Assembly: GCF_001598815.1 (NCBI RefSeq)
Contig: NZ_BCZQ01000004.1
Span: 186,001-250,000 of the forward strand
DNA length: 64,000 nucleotides
Origin: Sphingopyxis terrae subsp. terrae NBRC 15098
Lineage (GTDB): Bacteria > Pseudomonadota > Alphaproteobacteria > Sphingomonadales > Sphingomonadaceae
Reading direction: 5' to 3'
The number at the start of each line of letters is the position of its first letter. Position 1 is the stretch's first letter. This document shows, one piece after another, positions 1 to 10,288 of this stretch. The notes under the pieces are model-generated. The model had not been told where the DNA came from. It did not search any database and saw only the letters and a program-made list of their open reading frames with translations. The position numbers and the translations under genes were made by a program.

Positions 1-51
1 CTCGTTGAGGATCTGCAAATCAATTTGATCGAACTTCTGGCTTGCCATCAT
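1..51 (-). CDS. Lrp/AsnC-family transcriptional regulator, N-terminal fragment
   Basis: Only the first 17 codons lie in the window, running off the left edge on the minus strand. Two ATG codons follow each other at 51 and 48. The peptide ends in FDQIDLQILNE, which matches the opening of Lrp/AsnC regulators, where the first helix of the winged helix-turn-helix starts with a D-x-x-D-x-x-I-L-x-x-L pattern. These proteins are leucine- or amino-acid-responsive DNA-binding octamers. The gene is divergent from the sensor kinase at 201, so the roughly 150 bp between them should hold both promoters. The assignment rests on a very short peptide. Confidence 0.6.
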   Translation of the reverse strand, partial: MMASQKFDQIDLQILNE

Positions 52-200
52 TGAAACATCCGCTTTCCCCGATTGCCCTCACCATAATATTATTTCAGGC
101 GATTGCAATTGTCCCACAATGTGACGTGGCGCCCTTACCCTCTTTCGTGAGCGATTGATTCACGCTAGCCGCTAAGCTTCCGCTAACCAACAAAACGGGA

Positions 201-1835
201 ATGGGCTGGCCTCGCGTGACCGCTGACTCGATGATCGCGACCATCTTGCGGCAAGCGCCGGCGGACCGCCGTGCGAGCATCGCCGCGTGGCGCCAGCTCA
301 CCGATATTCTGGCGCAGCGCGGCAATCAACTGGATACGACCGATATACGTCGCGCCTTCCACGCGCTCGCGGTGCTGCGCCGCGATGTGCCTGAAAAGGT
401 GCGGCGCGATTGCGCCGTTGCGGTGGCCCGCCACGGACGCTTTGCGCCGCTGGTCGCCTTTTATGCGAATGATGTGCCGGCGGTATCCGCAACGATGCTG
501 CGCCGCGCTCGGCTGGCCGAAGCGGACTGGTTGGCGATGCTGCCGACGACCGCCGCCACCGCGCGCTCGATCCTCGCCGGGCGCAGCGATTTGCCCGTGA
601 GCGTGCGCCGCGCACTGGACAGTTTGGGAGCGGGATCGGTCGCGCTGCCGCAACCCGCGATCGCGGCCGCCGACGCTTCGGCAGCGGATATCGTCGACGA
701 GGCGCCTGCTAGCCAGATCAGCGAACTGGTTCGGCGAATTGACAAATATCAGTCGTCGCGCAGCAAGCCTGCTCCGGCAAGGCCGCGCACGAGCTTCCTG
801 TTCGAAACCGGACCCGACGGCGTGATCCGCTGGGTCGACGGAATAACCCGCGGCGCGGCGATCGGTCTGTCGATCGCCGAGAGCGCCTTGGGCGGCGAGC
901 CAGGGACCGATGGCGCCGCAGTGGGCGCGTTTCGCCAGCGTGCCGAAATCGTCAACGCCCGTATGATCCTTGAAGGGTCGGCAGCTGACGCCGGCGAATG
1001 GCGCTTTTCGGCATTGCCCTGGTTCGATCCCGCGACCGGCCAGTTTTGCGGCTATCGCGGCACCGCTCGGCGGCCGCAGCACAATGAATTGCCTTATGGC
1101 CGCCCGGAATCGAGCGATTCGGGCGACTCTATCCGGCAGTTGATCCATGAACTGCGCAGCCCGCTCAATGCGATCTCGGGCTTTGCCCAGATTATTTCGG
1201 GACAGATGTTCGGTCCGGTCAGCGGCGCCTATCGCAAGATGGCCGATTCGATCATCGCCGACGCGGGCGCGGTTCAGGACATCATCGACGATCTTGAGGT
1301 CGCGGCACGTTCGACAGGCGTCGTTGAGACGAAGGCGAGCGACGAGGTCGCCGACCTTGCGACGGTGATGGCGCAGATCGAAGGCGACCTGGCGCCGCTG
1401 CTCGCCGACCAGCGGATCGACCTCAGCATTTCGCGCGTCGGCGGTCCCTTTCTGGCTCATGCCGACGATGCCAATTCGCGGCGGATGGTTGGTCGTCTGC
1501 TCACCGCACTCGTCGATATTTGCGAAGCCGGTACGACGCTTGTCGGGCAGCTGGTTGCGGAGGCCGGTCCCGATGACATGCTGCAACTGCGCATCGTGCG
1601 TCCCGCCGCGATCCGCTTCGCATCGGCGGCCGATCTGCTCGATCCGGGCTTCAGCCCCGAAGGCGAGGCGCCCGGGGCTGCGATCCTCAGCCTCGGCTTC
1701 TCGTTGCGACTGGTTGACAGCCTGGCGCGCGGCGCCGGGGGACGACTCGATATCGGTCATAATGCCTTGACCTTGTATCTTCCCTCGGCCAACCCAAGGG
1801 CCGACACCGAACTCGGTGCCCAACACGGCGAATAG
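201..1835 (+). CDS. Sensor histidine kinase-like protein with degenerate ATPase domain
   Basis: This is a 544-residue soluble protein. Residues about 20-150 are helical, with repeated R/A/L-rich helices resembling the HEAT-like DUF2336 fold. A PAS-like segment (FLFETGPDGVIRWVDG) follows at about 198-300. A clear HisKA dimerisation helix follows, with H-box HELRSPLNAISGF and phospho-acceptor His316. The expected ATPase domain is poorly preserved: the N-box region reads RLLTALVDICEAG (about 432-444) with no Asn, and no DxGxG box is visible. It may therefore act as a phosphotransfer protein or pseudokinase rather than an autokinase. No membrane segment is seen. The start at 201 is chosen, though ATG 231 is also possible. 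No response regulator is adjacent. Confidence 0.75.
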   Translation: MGWPRVTADSMIATILRQAPADRRASIAAWRQLTDILAQRGNQLDTTDIRRAFHALAVLRRDVPEKVRRDCAVAVARHGRFAPLVAFYANDVPAVSATMLRRARLAEADWLAMLPTTAATARSILAGRSDLPVSVRRALDSLGAGSVALPQPAIAAADASAADIVDEAPASQISELVRRIDKYQSSRSKPAPARPRTSFLFETGPDGVIRWVDGITRGAAIGLSIAESALGGEPGTDGAAVGAFRQRAEIVNARMILEGSAADAGEWRFSALPWFDPATGQFCGYRGTARRPQHNELPYGRPESSDSGDSIRQLIHELRSPLNAISGFAQIISGQMFGPVSGAYRKMADSIIADAGAVQDIIDDLEVAARSTGVVETKASDEVADLATVMAQIEGDLAPLLADQRIDLSISRVGGPFLAHADDANSRRMVGRLLTALVDICEAGTTLVGQLVAEAGPDDMLQLRIVRPAAIRFASAADLLDPGFSPEGEAPGAAILSLGFSLRLVDSLARGAGGRLDIGHNALTLYLPSANPRADTELGAQHGE

Positions 1836-1870
1836 CCGAACCGCATAGGGGCGGGGTAAAGGGGAATAAG

Positions 1871-2896
1871 GTGGGTTCTGCGGCCAATATTCAGGCCTAT
1901 CCTCCGGAATCCGGTCAAATTGCACTCAAGGACGGTGAGGCGCCGCGCTTTTGGGTGACGATCGATACCGAGGAAGATTTTGACTGGAACGGACCATTTT
2001 CGCGGACCGATTTCCGGCTCGATTCGGTCCCCGCGCTGTCCGCCTGCCAATCCTATTTCGAACGGGCCGGGGTGCGTCCCATCTATCTCGTCGACTGGCC
2101 GATCGTGCAGGACGACCGGGCGGTCGCCATTCTAGCACCGGCGCTGGCGTCAGGCCGCTGCGACATCGGCGCCCAACTCCATCCCTGGGTCACGCCGCCG
2201 TTCGACGAGGCGGTGAATGACCGCAACAGCTACACCGGGAATCTCCCCGAAACACTGCAGCGCGCCAAGATGCAGACGCTCCGCGACGGCATCCGCGACC
2301 GGTTCGGCGCCGCGCCGCTCGCCTATCGTGCGGGGCGCTACGGGCTGGGACGCAGCAGCGCGGCGATGCTGGCGGACCTCGGCTTTCGGCTCGACACCTC
2401 GGTCCGGTCGGGCTTCGACTATCGTCCCGGCCATGGTCCCGACTATCGCTGCGCGCCGCTGCGGCCCTGGTGGGTGGGGCAGGGGAGCGATGCCATTCTG
2501 GAAGTCCCCGTCACAACCGTCTTCGGGGGCGCGCTCGGCCGCCTTGGTCCGCCGGTCTATCACCGGGTGGCGCGCGATGGGCTGCGCGCCGGCGCCGCGC
2601 TCGCGCGCCTGGGGCTCGTCGAACGCATCGCGCTGACGCCCGAAGGCATTCCCGCCGACAAGGCGTGCCGCGCGATCGACATCGCGATCGAGCAAAGCCT
2701 GCCCATTCTCAACTTTTCGTTCCACTCGCCCTCGCTGCAACCGGGCAACACGCCCTATGTGCGCAGCGACGCGGACCTCGATCTCTTCTACCGCTGGTGG
2801 GACGTGGTGCTCGACCATCTGGCGCGGCGCGGCATCGTCGCAATCGACACCGACGGCATATTGGCAATGGCGACGCGCTCGGCTATCGCCCGCTGA
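1871..2896 (+). CDS. WalW-like polysaccharide deacetylase family protein
   Basis: This is a 341-residue protein with a GTG start placed by the GGGGAAT motif just upstream, 35 bp after the kinase gene. The N-terminal strand WVTIDTEEDFDW carries the acidic pair typical of WalW-type NodB-fold proteins, and AQLHPWVTPPF plus FSFHSPSLQPG hold the histidines expected for a metal site. The NodB fold removes acyl groups from polysaccharides, but WalW members are poorly characterised and the substrate is unknown. No signal peptide is seen, so a cytoplasmic role is likely. Its spacing suggests co-transcription with the upstream kinase-like gene. Confidence 0.75.
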   Translation: MGSAANIQAYPPESGQIALKDGEAPRFWVTIDTEEDFDWNGPFSRTDFRLDSVPALSACQSYFERAGVRPIYLVDWPIVQDDRAVAILAPALASGRCDIGAQLHPWVTPPFDEAVNDRNSYTGNLPETLQRAKMQTLRDGIRDRFGAAPLAYRAGRYGLGRSSAAMLADLGFRLDTSVRSGFDYRPGHGPDYRCAPLRPWWVGQGSDAILEVPVTTVFGGALGRLGPPVYHRVARDGLRAGAALARLGLVERIALTPEGIPADKACRAIDIAIEQSLPILNFSFHSPSLQPGNTPYVRSDADLDLFYRWWDVVLDHLARRGIVAIDTDGILAMATRSAIAR

Positions 2897-2906
2897 TCCC
2901 TCTCGG

Positions 2907-2982
2907 GGGCCTGTAGCTCAATGGTTAGAGCTGGCCGCTCATAACGGCTAGGTTGCGGGTTCGAGTCCTGCCGGGCCCACCA
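2907..2982 (+). tRNA. tRNA-Met(CAU)-type (elongator Met or Ile2)
   Basis: This is a 76-nt cloverleaf with acceptor stem GGGCCTG/CGGGCCC, discriminator A and encoded CCA. The anticodon stem GGCCG/CGGCT encloses loop CTCATAA, giving anticodon CAU. It lacks the C1:A72 mismatch and the three G:C pairs of an initiator tRNA, so it is either elongator Met or the lysidine-modified Ile2. Sequence alone does not separate these two. Confidence 0.92.
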
Positions 2983-3042
2983 TTTTCCTTGCAAATTGCA
3001 ACCGGTCGCTGTCCATTGGGCCGAGTTGAAAGGGAGAGGGAC

Positions 3043-4518
3043 ATGGCAAGCAAGAAGACGATCCTGCTCGGCGGGCTGGCGGTCATCGTGGCGGTCGGGG
3101 CTGTCGTGGGCGTGCGAACCGCGACCTTTGCGCCCAAGGACATCGCCGACGGCAGCGACGTGACGCTCGCGCCCGCGCCTACGTACGACCTGCAGGCCGC
3201 CGTCCGGCACCTCAGCGAAGCGGCCCAGATTCCGACCATCTCGCATCAGGATGCCGCCGACAACGACGGGGCGCAGTGGGACCGGCTGCACGGCTGGCTC
3301 GCGGCGAGCTATCCGGCGGCCCATGCGGCGATGACCCGCACCATCCTGCCGAACAAGACGTTGATCTACCAATGGCAGGGCAGCGATCCCGCCGCGGCGC
3401 CGATCATCGTCATGGCGCATCAGGATGTCGTGCCGGTGACCCCGGGGACCGAGAAGGACTGGAAATATCCGCCCTTCGCCGGGACGATTGCCGATAACGC
3501 GGTATGGGGCCGCGGCACCGTCGACGACAAGGGATCGCTCGTCGGTCTTTTCGAGGCGCTTGATGCGCTGGCGGTGCAGGGTTTCAAGCCGAAGCGCAGC
3601 ATCTACCTCGTCTCCGGCCACGACGAGGAAGCGGGTGGATCGGGTGCGATCGCCGCCGCCGCACAGCTCAAGGCGAAGGGCGTCAAGGCGATCTTCACTA
3701 TCGACGAAGGCAGCATCGTGCTCACCGACACGCCGGTCATCAACGGCCCGGCCATCCTGATCGGCGTCGGTGAAAAGGGCTATGGCACGCTGAAGGTCAC
3801 GGCCAATGCCCCCGGTGGGCATAGCTCGATGCCGCCGGCCGAAACCGGGGTCGAAACGCTGGCCAAGGCGATTCTCGACATCACCGGCGATCCCTTTCCG
3901 ATGGAAGTGCGCGGCCCCGGCGCCTCGATGATCGAAGTGCTCGCCGCGAAGAAAGGCGGCGTTACCAAGATGGCGGTCGCCAACCAGTGGCTGTTCGGGC
4001 CGATACTCAAGCGCCAGCTTGACGGCTCGCCGTCGACCGCGGCGGCGTTTCACACCACGATCGCGCCGACGATGCTCGAGGGCAGTCCCAAGGAGAACGT
4101 ACTGCCGCAATCGGCCAATGCGCTCATCAACTATCGCATCGCGCCGTGGAACCGGTCGTCGGACATCATGGCGCGCGCGAAGGCCGCAGTGGGCGATGCC
4201 AAGGTCGATCTCGCCTGGGTCAAGCCGCCGCGCGAACCGTCGCGCATCTCTTCGTCAACGTCGCAGGGCTGGAAATGGATCGCTGCAGCGGCACGCGCCG
4301 ACGCGCCCGAGGCGGTGCTCAGTCCGATGCTCGTCGTCGGCGGCACCGACAGCCGCAGCATGGAGGGCGTGTCCGAGGACGTCTATCGCTTCATGCCGAT
4401 GCACTTCACGCTGAAGGAATCGGCAATGATCCACGGCACCAACGAGCATATGGCCGTCGACAGCTTCAAACGCATGATCGATTTCTATGCGCGGTTGATC
4501 GCGACGTCAGCGGGATAG
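3043..4518 (+). CDS. M20 family metallopeptidase, membrane-anchored
   Basis: The product is 491 residues. ATG 3043 is preferred because it follows AGGGAGAGGG and because the longer reading frame would start inside the tRNA. Residues 5-24 form a single hydrophobic segment (signal anchor), so the enzyme probably sits in the periplasm. MAHQDVVPV supplies the first zinc histidine, GRGTVDDKG the bridging aspartate, and SGHDEEAGGSG the catalytic glutamate pair. The tail MIHGTNEHM supplies the last ligand. The dimerisation insert GGHSSMPP is intact. The overall pattern fits carboxypeptidase S/PM20D1-like M20 enzymes, which cleave or condense N-acyl amino acids and peptides. The exact substrate is unknown. 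Confidence 0.88.
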   Translation: MASKKTILLGGLAVIVAVGAVVGVRTATFAPKDIADGSDVTLAPAPTYDLQAAVRHLSEAAQIPTISHQDAADNDGAQWDRLHGWLAASYPAAHAAMTRTILPNKTLIYQWQGSDPAAAPIIVMAHQDVVPVTPGTEKDWKYPPFAGTIADNAVWGRGTVDDKGSLVGLFEALDALAVQGFKPKRSIYLVSGHDEEAGGSGAIAAAAQLKAKGVKAIFTIDEGSIVLTDTPVINGPAILIGVGEKGYGTLKVTANAPGGHSSMPPAETGVETLAKAILDITGDPFPMEVRGPGASMIEVLAAKKGGVTKMAVANQWLFGPILKRQLDGSPSTAAAFHTTIAPTMLEGSPKENVLPQSANALINYRIAPWNRSSDIMARAKAAVGDAKVDLAWVKPPREPSRISSSTSQGWKWIAAAARADAPEAVLSPMLVVGGTDSRSMEGVSEDVYRFMPMHFTLKESAMIHGTNEHMAVDSFKRMIDFYARLIATSAG

Positions 4519-4556
4519 ACTTGCGCCCCAAGCCTGTCTAAGGCGCCTTCCACGGT

Positions 4557-4633
<77 letters not shown>

Positions 4634-4737
4634 ATGCTTCACCGCAGCGCCCCCTCTGGCTGCGCGCGGCCATGCTTAACCCGCTGCTAAACAATCCTCT
4701 CTATTCTTGTGGGTCGAGATAGGGACCAGATATCGAG

Positions 4738-6597
4738 ATGACCGGCGGCAGTCTGAAGAAACTGTTCGCGGCGCTGGCGGCGCTGTTTGCGGCGCTGTGC
4801 GCTGCAAGTCCCGCAATGGCGGCCAATTGCTATTACGCGACCGCTCAGGGATCGACCGGGCCTGCCGATTGGCAGACCTATTGCTGGCTCGACTTTACCG
4901 GTTACAGCGAAACGACGGCGCGATCGGCGTCCGGACAGAATTTTTCCTTCACCCTGTCCGACGGCACGGTGATGAGCTTCAATCTCAAGGTGTCGGGGGC
5001 GGCGATGACCGCCGCTACATCGCCGTCCTGGTCGGGCAGTGCGGTCGGCAATACGGCTTTTCTTGGCATCGCCGGGCGTCCGATCATGTATCAGACCGCG
5101 GCCGGGACAACGACCATCGCGATCAGCAGCATCGCGCTGACGCCGCCCGCAGCCGGGACGATCAGCGCCTATATGTTTGTCGCCGCCGACGGCGAGTCGA
5201 GCAACGAAGGCGAATCGCTGCGATTCCAGACCAATGGCGGCAATTGGCAGGAGCTCGATCGCGCCGGGCCGATCAGCGGCAGCACCTATCCGACGACGAC
5301 CGGGACGGGAACGAACAGCTTCACCGAAACGGGCGCTGCGGGGACCGTCGGCGCCTATATCATGGGGTCGACATCGCCGACGTCGGTAACGACGACTTTG
5401 GTGGGCGGGGGGCTGCAAGGCGCGATGTTCGCGGTGCGCTTCGCCTCGATCCGGCTGAACACGCAGATTTCGGGCGCACGCGCCAACCCGGCCGACCAGT
5501 TCACCTTTTCGGTCAACACGACGGGAACGGGATCGACGCTGGCAACGGGGACGTCGAGCGGCACCGGCCTCGGTCCCTTTACCTCGGCCGCGCTGTCGAG
5601 CTCGGCGGCGATCCCGCTGACATTGAACCAGACGATGGCCGCCGGCAGCGTCAACAGCCTGTCGCATTATCGCTCGGCGCTGACCTGCACCAATACGGCA
5701 ACCGGTTCGAGCACGCCGCTGCCGACGAATGTCGTCACCACCGCCTATAATTTCGGATCGCTCCAGTTCGGCGATGCGGTGCAATGCACCTTTACCGAGA
5801 CGCCTTATCCGCATCTGACATTGACCAAGGCTCTGGCAGCGTCCGGCCGTCAGTTCAGCGGCGACCAGTTCACCCTGACGATCGCGCAGGGTGCCACGGT
5901 GGTCGGCACCACCACCACGACGGGCAGCGGGGCGACCGTGTCGAATGGTTCGACGCCGCAGGTGCAGCTCAGCGCCGGCACGGCGTACAGCCTGTCGGAA
6001 GCGGCCGCAGGGACGACGACGCTGGGCCAGTATACGGCGACGATGAGCTGCACCAATGCGGCGACCTCTTCGACGGTCCTGCCGACAGCCGCGGGCGGCA
6101 GTGTGACGCCGCAAATGGGCGATGTGATCGCTTGCGTCATCACCAATACCAAGCGCGGATCGAACGCCACGCTGGCAATCGCCAAAAGTTCGACGCTGGT
6201 ATCGGACCCCGTGAACGGCACGACGAACCCGAAGGCGATACCGGGGGCGGTCGTGCGGTACAGCTTCACGGTTCAGAACAGCGGACCGACCGCGACCGAC
6301 AGCAACAGCGTGTTCATCGTCGACAGCTTGCCGGCGCAGATCAGCGTCGGGACCGCGGCATCGCCGGTCTTCACCCAGGGATCGCCGACGAGCGCGCTGA
6401 CCTTCAGCGCCGCGAGCGATATCCGCTATTCCAATGCTGCAACCGCGCCGGCCAGCTTTGCCGCCTGCACCTATTCGCCGGTCACCACCTACGACCCCGC
6501 GGTCCGCTATGTCTGCCTGCGGCCGCAGGGCAGCATGGCGGGATCGACCGGCACGCCTACCAGCTTCACGCTGAGCATCGAGGGCCGGATCAACTGA
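4738..6597 (+). CDS. Secreted modular surface protein (CshA/SpaA/DUF11-like domains)
   Basis: This is a 619-residue, Thr/Ser/Gly-rich protein with a signal peptide cleaved near SPAMA-ANC (residue 27-28). Residues about 28-240 resemble a CshA-type fibril domain. Two similar Ig-like modules follow (about 240-360 and 360-480), each with a paired-cysteine signature: LTCTNTATGSS then VQCTFTETP, and MSCTNAATSS then IACVITNTK. Residues 485-600 carry a DUF11-type repeat (VRYSFTVQNSGPTATDS). There is no beta-barrel, LPXTG or other anchor, so how it attaches is unclear. Such proteins normally act as adhesins or appendage components. The gene ends at the bidirectional terminator near 6650. Confidence 0.7.
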   Translation: MTGGSLKKLFAALAALFAALCAASPAMAANCYYATAQGSTGPADWQTYCWLDFTGYSETTARSASGQNFSFTLSDGTVMSFNLKVSGAAMTAATSPSWSGSAVGNTAFLGIAGRPIMYQTAAGTTTIAISSIALTPPAAGTISAYMFVAADGESSNEGESLRFQTNGGNWQELDRAGPISGSTYPTTTGTGTNSFTETGAAGTVGAYIMGSTSPTSVTTTLVGGGLQGAMFAVRFASIRLNTQISGARANPADQFTFSVNTTGTGSTLATGTSSGTGLGPFTSAALSSSAAIPLTLNQTMAAGSVNSLSHYRSALTCTNTATGSSTPLPTNVVTTAYNFGSLQFGDAVQCTFTETPYPHLTLTKALAASGRQFSGDQFTLTIAQGATVVGTTTTTGSGATVSNGSTPQVQLSAGTAYSLSEAAAGTTTLGQYTATMSCTNAATSSTVLPTAAGGSVTPQMGDVIACVITNTKRGSNATLAIAKSSTLVSDPVNGTTNPKAIPGAVVRYSFTVQNSGPTATDSNSVFIVDSLPAQISVGTAASPVFTQGSPTSALTFSAASDIRYSNAATAPASFAACTYSPVTTYDPAVRYVCLRPQGSMAGSTGTPTSFTLSIEGRIN

Positions 6598-6643
6598 TCC
6601 GCGGCGTGCGCTCAGGCTGACGAAGGCAAAAGGCATCGCGCAA

Positions 6644-6680
6644 AGAAAAAGGCGGCCTTCCCGAAGGAAGACCGCCCTTT
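6644..6680. terminator. Bidirectional intrinsic terminator
   Basis: An 11-bp stem with one mismatch is formed by GGCGGCCTTCC and GGAAGACCGCC around a CGAA loop (6651-6676). On the minus strand it is followed by TTTTTCTTTG, a good T-tract that ends the small lipoprotein gene. On the plus strand CTTTGTTT follows, so it can also stop transcription from the surface-protein gene. Confidence 0.8.
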
Positions 6681-6710
6681 GTTTCGGTCATTGCCCCGAA
6701 GGGCTGTGAC

Positions 6711-6962
6711 TTACTTCTTTTCTTCTGCCGTGGCAGCGGTCGCAGCCGAGTCAGCAGCGGCAGCGGCGGTGTCAGCAGCCATAGCAGCCGTGTCGGCAGC
6801 AGCAGCAGCCGAGTCAGCAGCCATAGCGGCGGTGTCCGCACCAGCTTCAGCGGCGGTGTCAGCAGCCGGAGCTTCGGTGGTCGCTTCTTCAGCAGCCTTT
6901 TCACCGCAAGCGGCGAGGGCGAACATGCTGGCAGCAACAGCGATAGCAGCAAACTTCTTCAT
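6711..6962 (-). CDS. Small Ala/Asp-rich heptad-repeat lipoprotein
   Basis: This is an 83-residue predicted lipoprotein. The signal peptide ends in lipobox LAAC, giving lipidated Cys19. The mature chain is almost entirely Ala, Asp, Thr and Ser. From residue 43 to 77 it consists of five seven-residue units of the form A-D-[ST]-A-A-x-A, with Asp at 43, 50, 57, 64 and 71, and it ends EEKK. The register predicts a long amphipathic helix, somewhat like a miniature Lpp. No aromatic or catalytic residue is present. A structural or spacer role at the outer membrane is an inference. A promoter-like sequence lies about 70 bp upstream. Confidence 0.8.
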   Translation of the reverse strand: MKKFAAIAVAASMFALAACGEKAAEEATTEAPAADTAAEAGADTAAMAADSAAAAADTAAMAADTAAAAADSAATAATAEEKK

Positions 6963-7026
6963 GATGTGTGGGCTCCCTAAAATGCCATTCCGCGCTGGGG
7001 AAACTTTCCCGTCCCGCGAGCGGCGG

Positions 7027-7054
7027 GATTTAGACGTTCCGTACCAATCGTCAA
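7027..7054 (-). promoter_or_regulatory. Sigma-70-like promoter of the heptad-repeat lipoprotein gene
   Basis: On the minus strand TTGACG (7054-7049) is followed after 16 nt by TAAATC (7032-7027). This lies upstream of the lipoprotein start at 6962, and the leader carries GGGAG before the ATG. Confidence 0.45.
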
Positions 7055-7108
7055 CAAAAATAATTGAGATGGCAGGCGCGCCCTGTTCTGATTACCCCGC
7101 GCTGTCCG

Positions 7109-8470
7109 TCATGGTAGCTCGGCATCGGCGCTATTTGCAAGCAGCCCGATCGTTACCGTCCAGGCGACCACATTTTGGCGGATTTGCGCGGGATCCACCT
7201 TGTCGAACGTGTCATCGGGCGTGTGGTGAATATCGAAATAGCGTGTCCCATCTTGTTGCAGGTCGATGGTCGGCACCCCCGACTCGATCAGGGCGCCGAC
7301 ATCGGCGCCGCCACCCGCAGGCTGCTTTCCGCGGGTGATTCCATAAGGCGCGAGTGCCGCGGCGATCCGGTCGGCAAGCCCGGCCGCGCTATCGGGAAGC
7401 TTGAAATCGACGCGCCAGACGCGGTCGGCTCCGAAATCCGACTCCATGGCAACCGCGTGGCGTTCCTTGCCGTGGGCATCGAAATAGGCCTTGCCCCCGA
7501 ACACGCCGACTTCTTCGGCACCGGCCCACAGGATGCGGATCGTCCGCCGCGGCTGCCCCGCGGCCATGATATGCTTCGCCGCGGCCGTTATGATGCCGCA
7601 GCCCGCCGCATCGTCGATCGCGCCGGTGCCGAGATCCCAGCTGTCGAGATGGCAGGCGATGATGACCGGGCTTGCCTTGGGATCGCTGCCGGGGACTTCG
7701 GCGATGACATTGCCCGACGGCTGGTCGCCCAGTGTTTTCGGGGTCAGCAACAGTTTCAGCCGCAGCGGCTTGCCGTGCTGCCACTGCCGGACGAGCAGGT
7801 CGGCGTCGGGATTGGAGATGGCACCCGCGGGGATCGGCGTGACACCGGCTTCGAAATTGGTCACGCCGGTATGCGGATTGCGATGGCTGTCGGTGCCGAT
7901 CGATCGGATGACGATGGCGATGGCGCCCTTTTTGGCGGCCGCGTTTGGCCCGACGAAGCGCCCGCGTCCGAAATAGCCATAGCCGCTGCCGTCCTGCGCC
8001 GCCTTCATCTGGTTGTCGATGAAGACGATCTTGCCTTTGACCGCGGCATCGGGCGCGGCCTTCAGCGCGTCGAAGCTCGGGAAATAGGCGATGTCGCCCT
8101 CGATGCCGTCGGCTCCGGTCGAGCCGCTGTTGCCCAGCGCGGCGATCGCGAGCTTCTGGGGGTGGAACGGTCCGGTGAGTTCGGCCGTCTCGGCGCCGCG
8201 GACCCAGACCGGCATGGTATAGGCTTCTTCACGAACATTGGCGAAGCCCATTGAACGCAGCCGTTCGACCGCCCATTTACGGGCCGCGGCCTCGGCTTCG
8301 GTCCCCGCCATGCGCGGTCCGATCTCGGTCGTAAGGTCTTCGGTGATCTTGAGTGCCGGGTCTTCACCCGTTTGCGCCATCTCGACGGCGCTCGGCGCGG
8401 CAAGGGCGGCGGTGGACAAAAGACAGGCGGCGAGGCCGGTCAGGCGGGCGATGGTGCGGCGATGTGTCAT
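7109..8470 (-). CDS. M28 family zinc peptidase, secreted
   Basis: This is a 453-residue protein with a signal peptide ending near STAALA-APS. The metal-site signatures of M28 aminopeptidases are present: ACHLDSWDLGTGAIDDAAG (His and bridging Asp), GAEEVGVFGG (catalytic Glu and ligand Glu), ESDFGAD, and HHTPDDTFDKVD (final His). The segment between about 120 and 230 fits a protease-associated insert. The enzyme should remove N-terminal residues from peptides in the periplasm or outside the cell. The gene is monocistronic, flanked by its own gap and divergent from ettA. Confidence 0.9.
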   Translation of the reverse strand: MTHRRTIARLTGLAACLLSTAALAAPSAVEMAQTGEDPALKITEDLTTEIGPRMAGTEAEAAARKWAVERLRSMGFANVREEAYTMPVWVRGAETAELTGPFHPQKLAIAALGNSGSTGADGIEGDIAYFPSFDALKAAPDAAVKGKIVFIDNQMKAAQDGSGYGYFGRGRFVGPNAAAKKGAIAIVIRSIGTDSHRNPHTGVTNFEAGVTPIPAGAISNPDADLLVRQWQHGKPLRLKLLLTPKTLGDQPSGNVIAEVPGSDPKASPVIIACHLDSWDLGTGAIDDAAGCGIITAAAKHIMAAGQPRRTIRILWAGAEEVGVFGGKAYFDAHGKERHAVAMESDFGADRVWRVDFKLPDSAAGLADRIAAALAPYGITRGKQPAGGGADVGALIESGVPTIDLQQDGTRYFDIHHTPDDTFDKVDPAQIRQNVVAWTVTIGLLANSADAELP

Positions 8471-8603
8471 GCCTCTGTCCTAACCAGCCAATACGCCCTG
8501 CCGCAAGCGTCGATTGCCAAGCGCGCGCCCATTCGCTAACCGGCCCGCGACCTCATTCTCTTCCCGCCGCGCGCTGCGCGGCTAGCCAGTTTCGGAGCAT
8601 TTC

Positions 8604-10283
<1,680 letters not shown>

Positions 10284-10288
10284 AAATC

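Noticed and set aside
2953..3042. Longer start of the M20 peptidase
   Set aside because: It would begin inside the tRNA gene; ATG 3043 has a good ribosome site and a normal signal anchor.
6711..6962. Tandem 21-bp repeats as a possible CRISPR or minisatellite
   Set aside because: The repeats are in frame and encode the heptads of a lipoprotein; there are no spacers.
7000..7060. GGAAC-type EcfG (general stress) promoter before the heptad lipoprotein
   Set aside because: GGAAC is present on the minus strand, but no CGTT follows at 16-17 nt. The TTGACG/TAAATC pair fits better.
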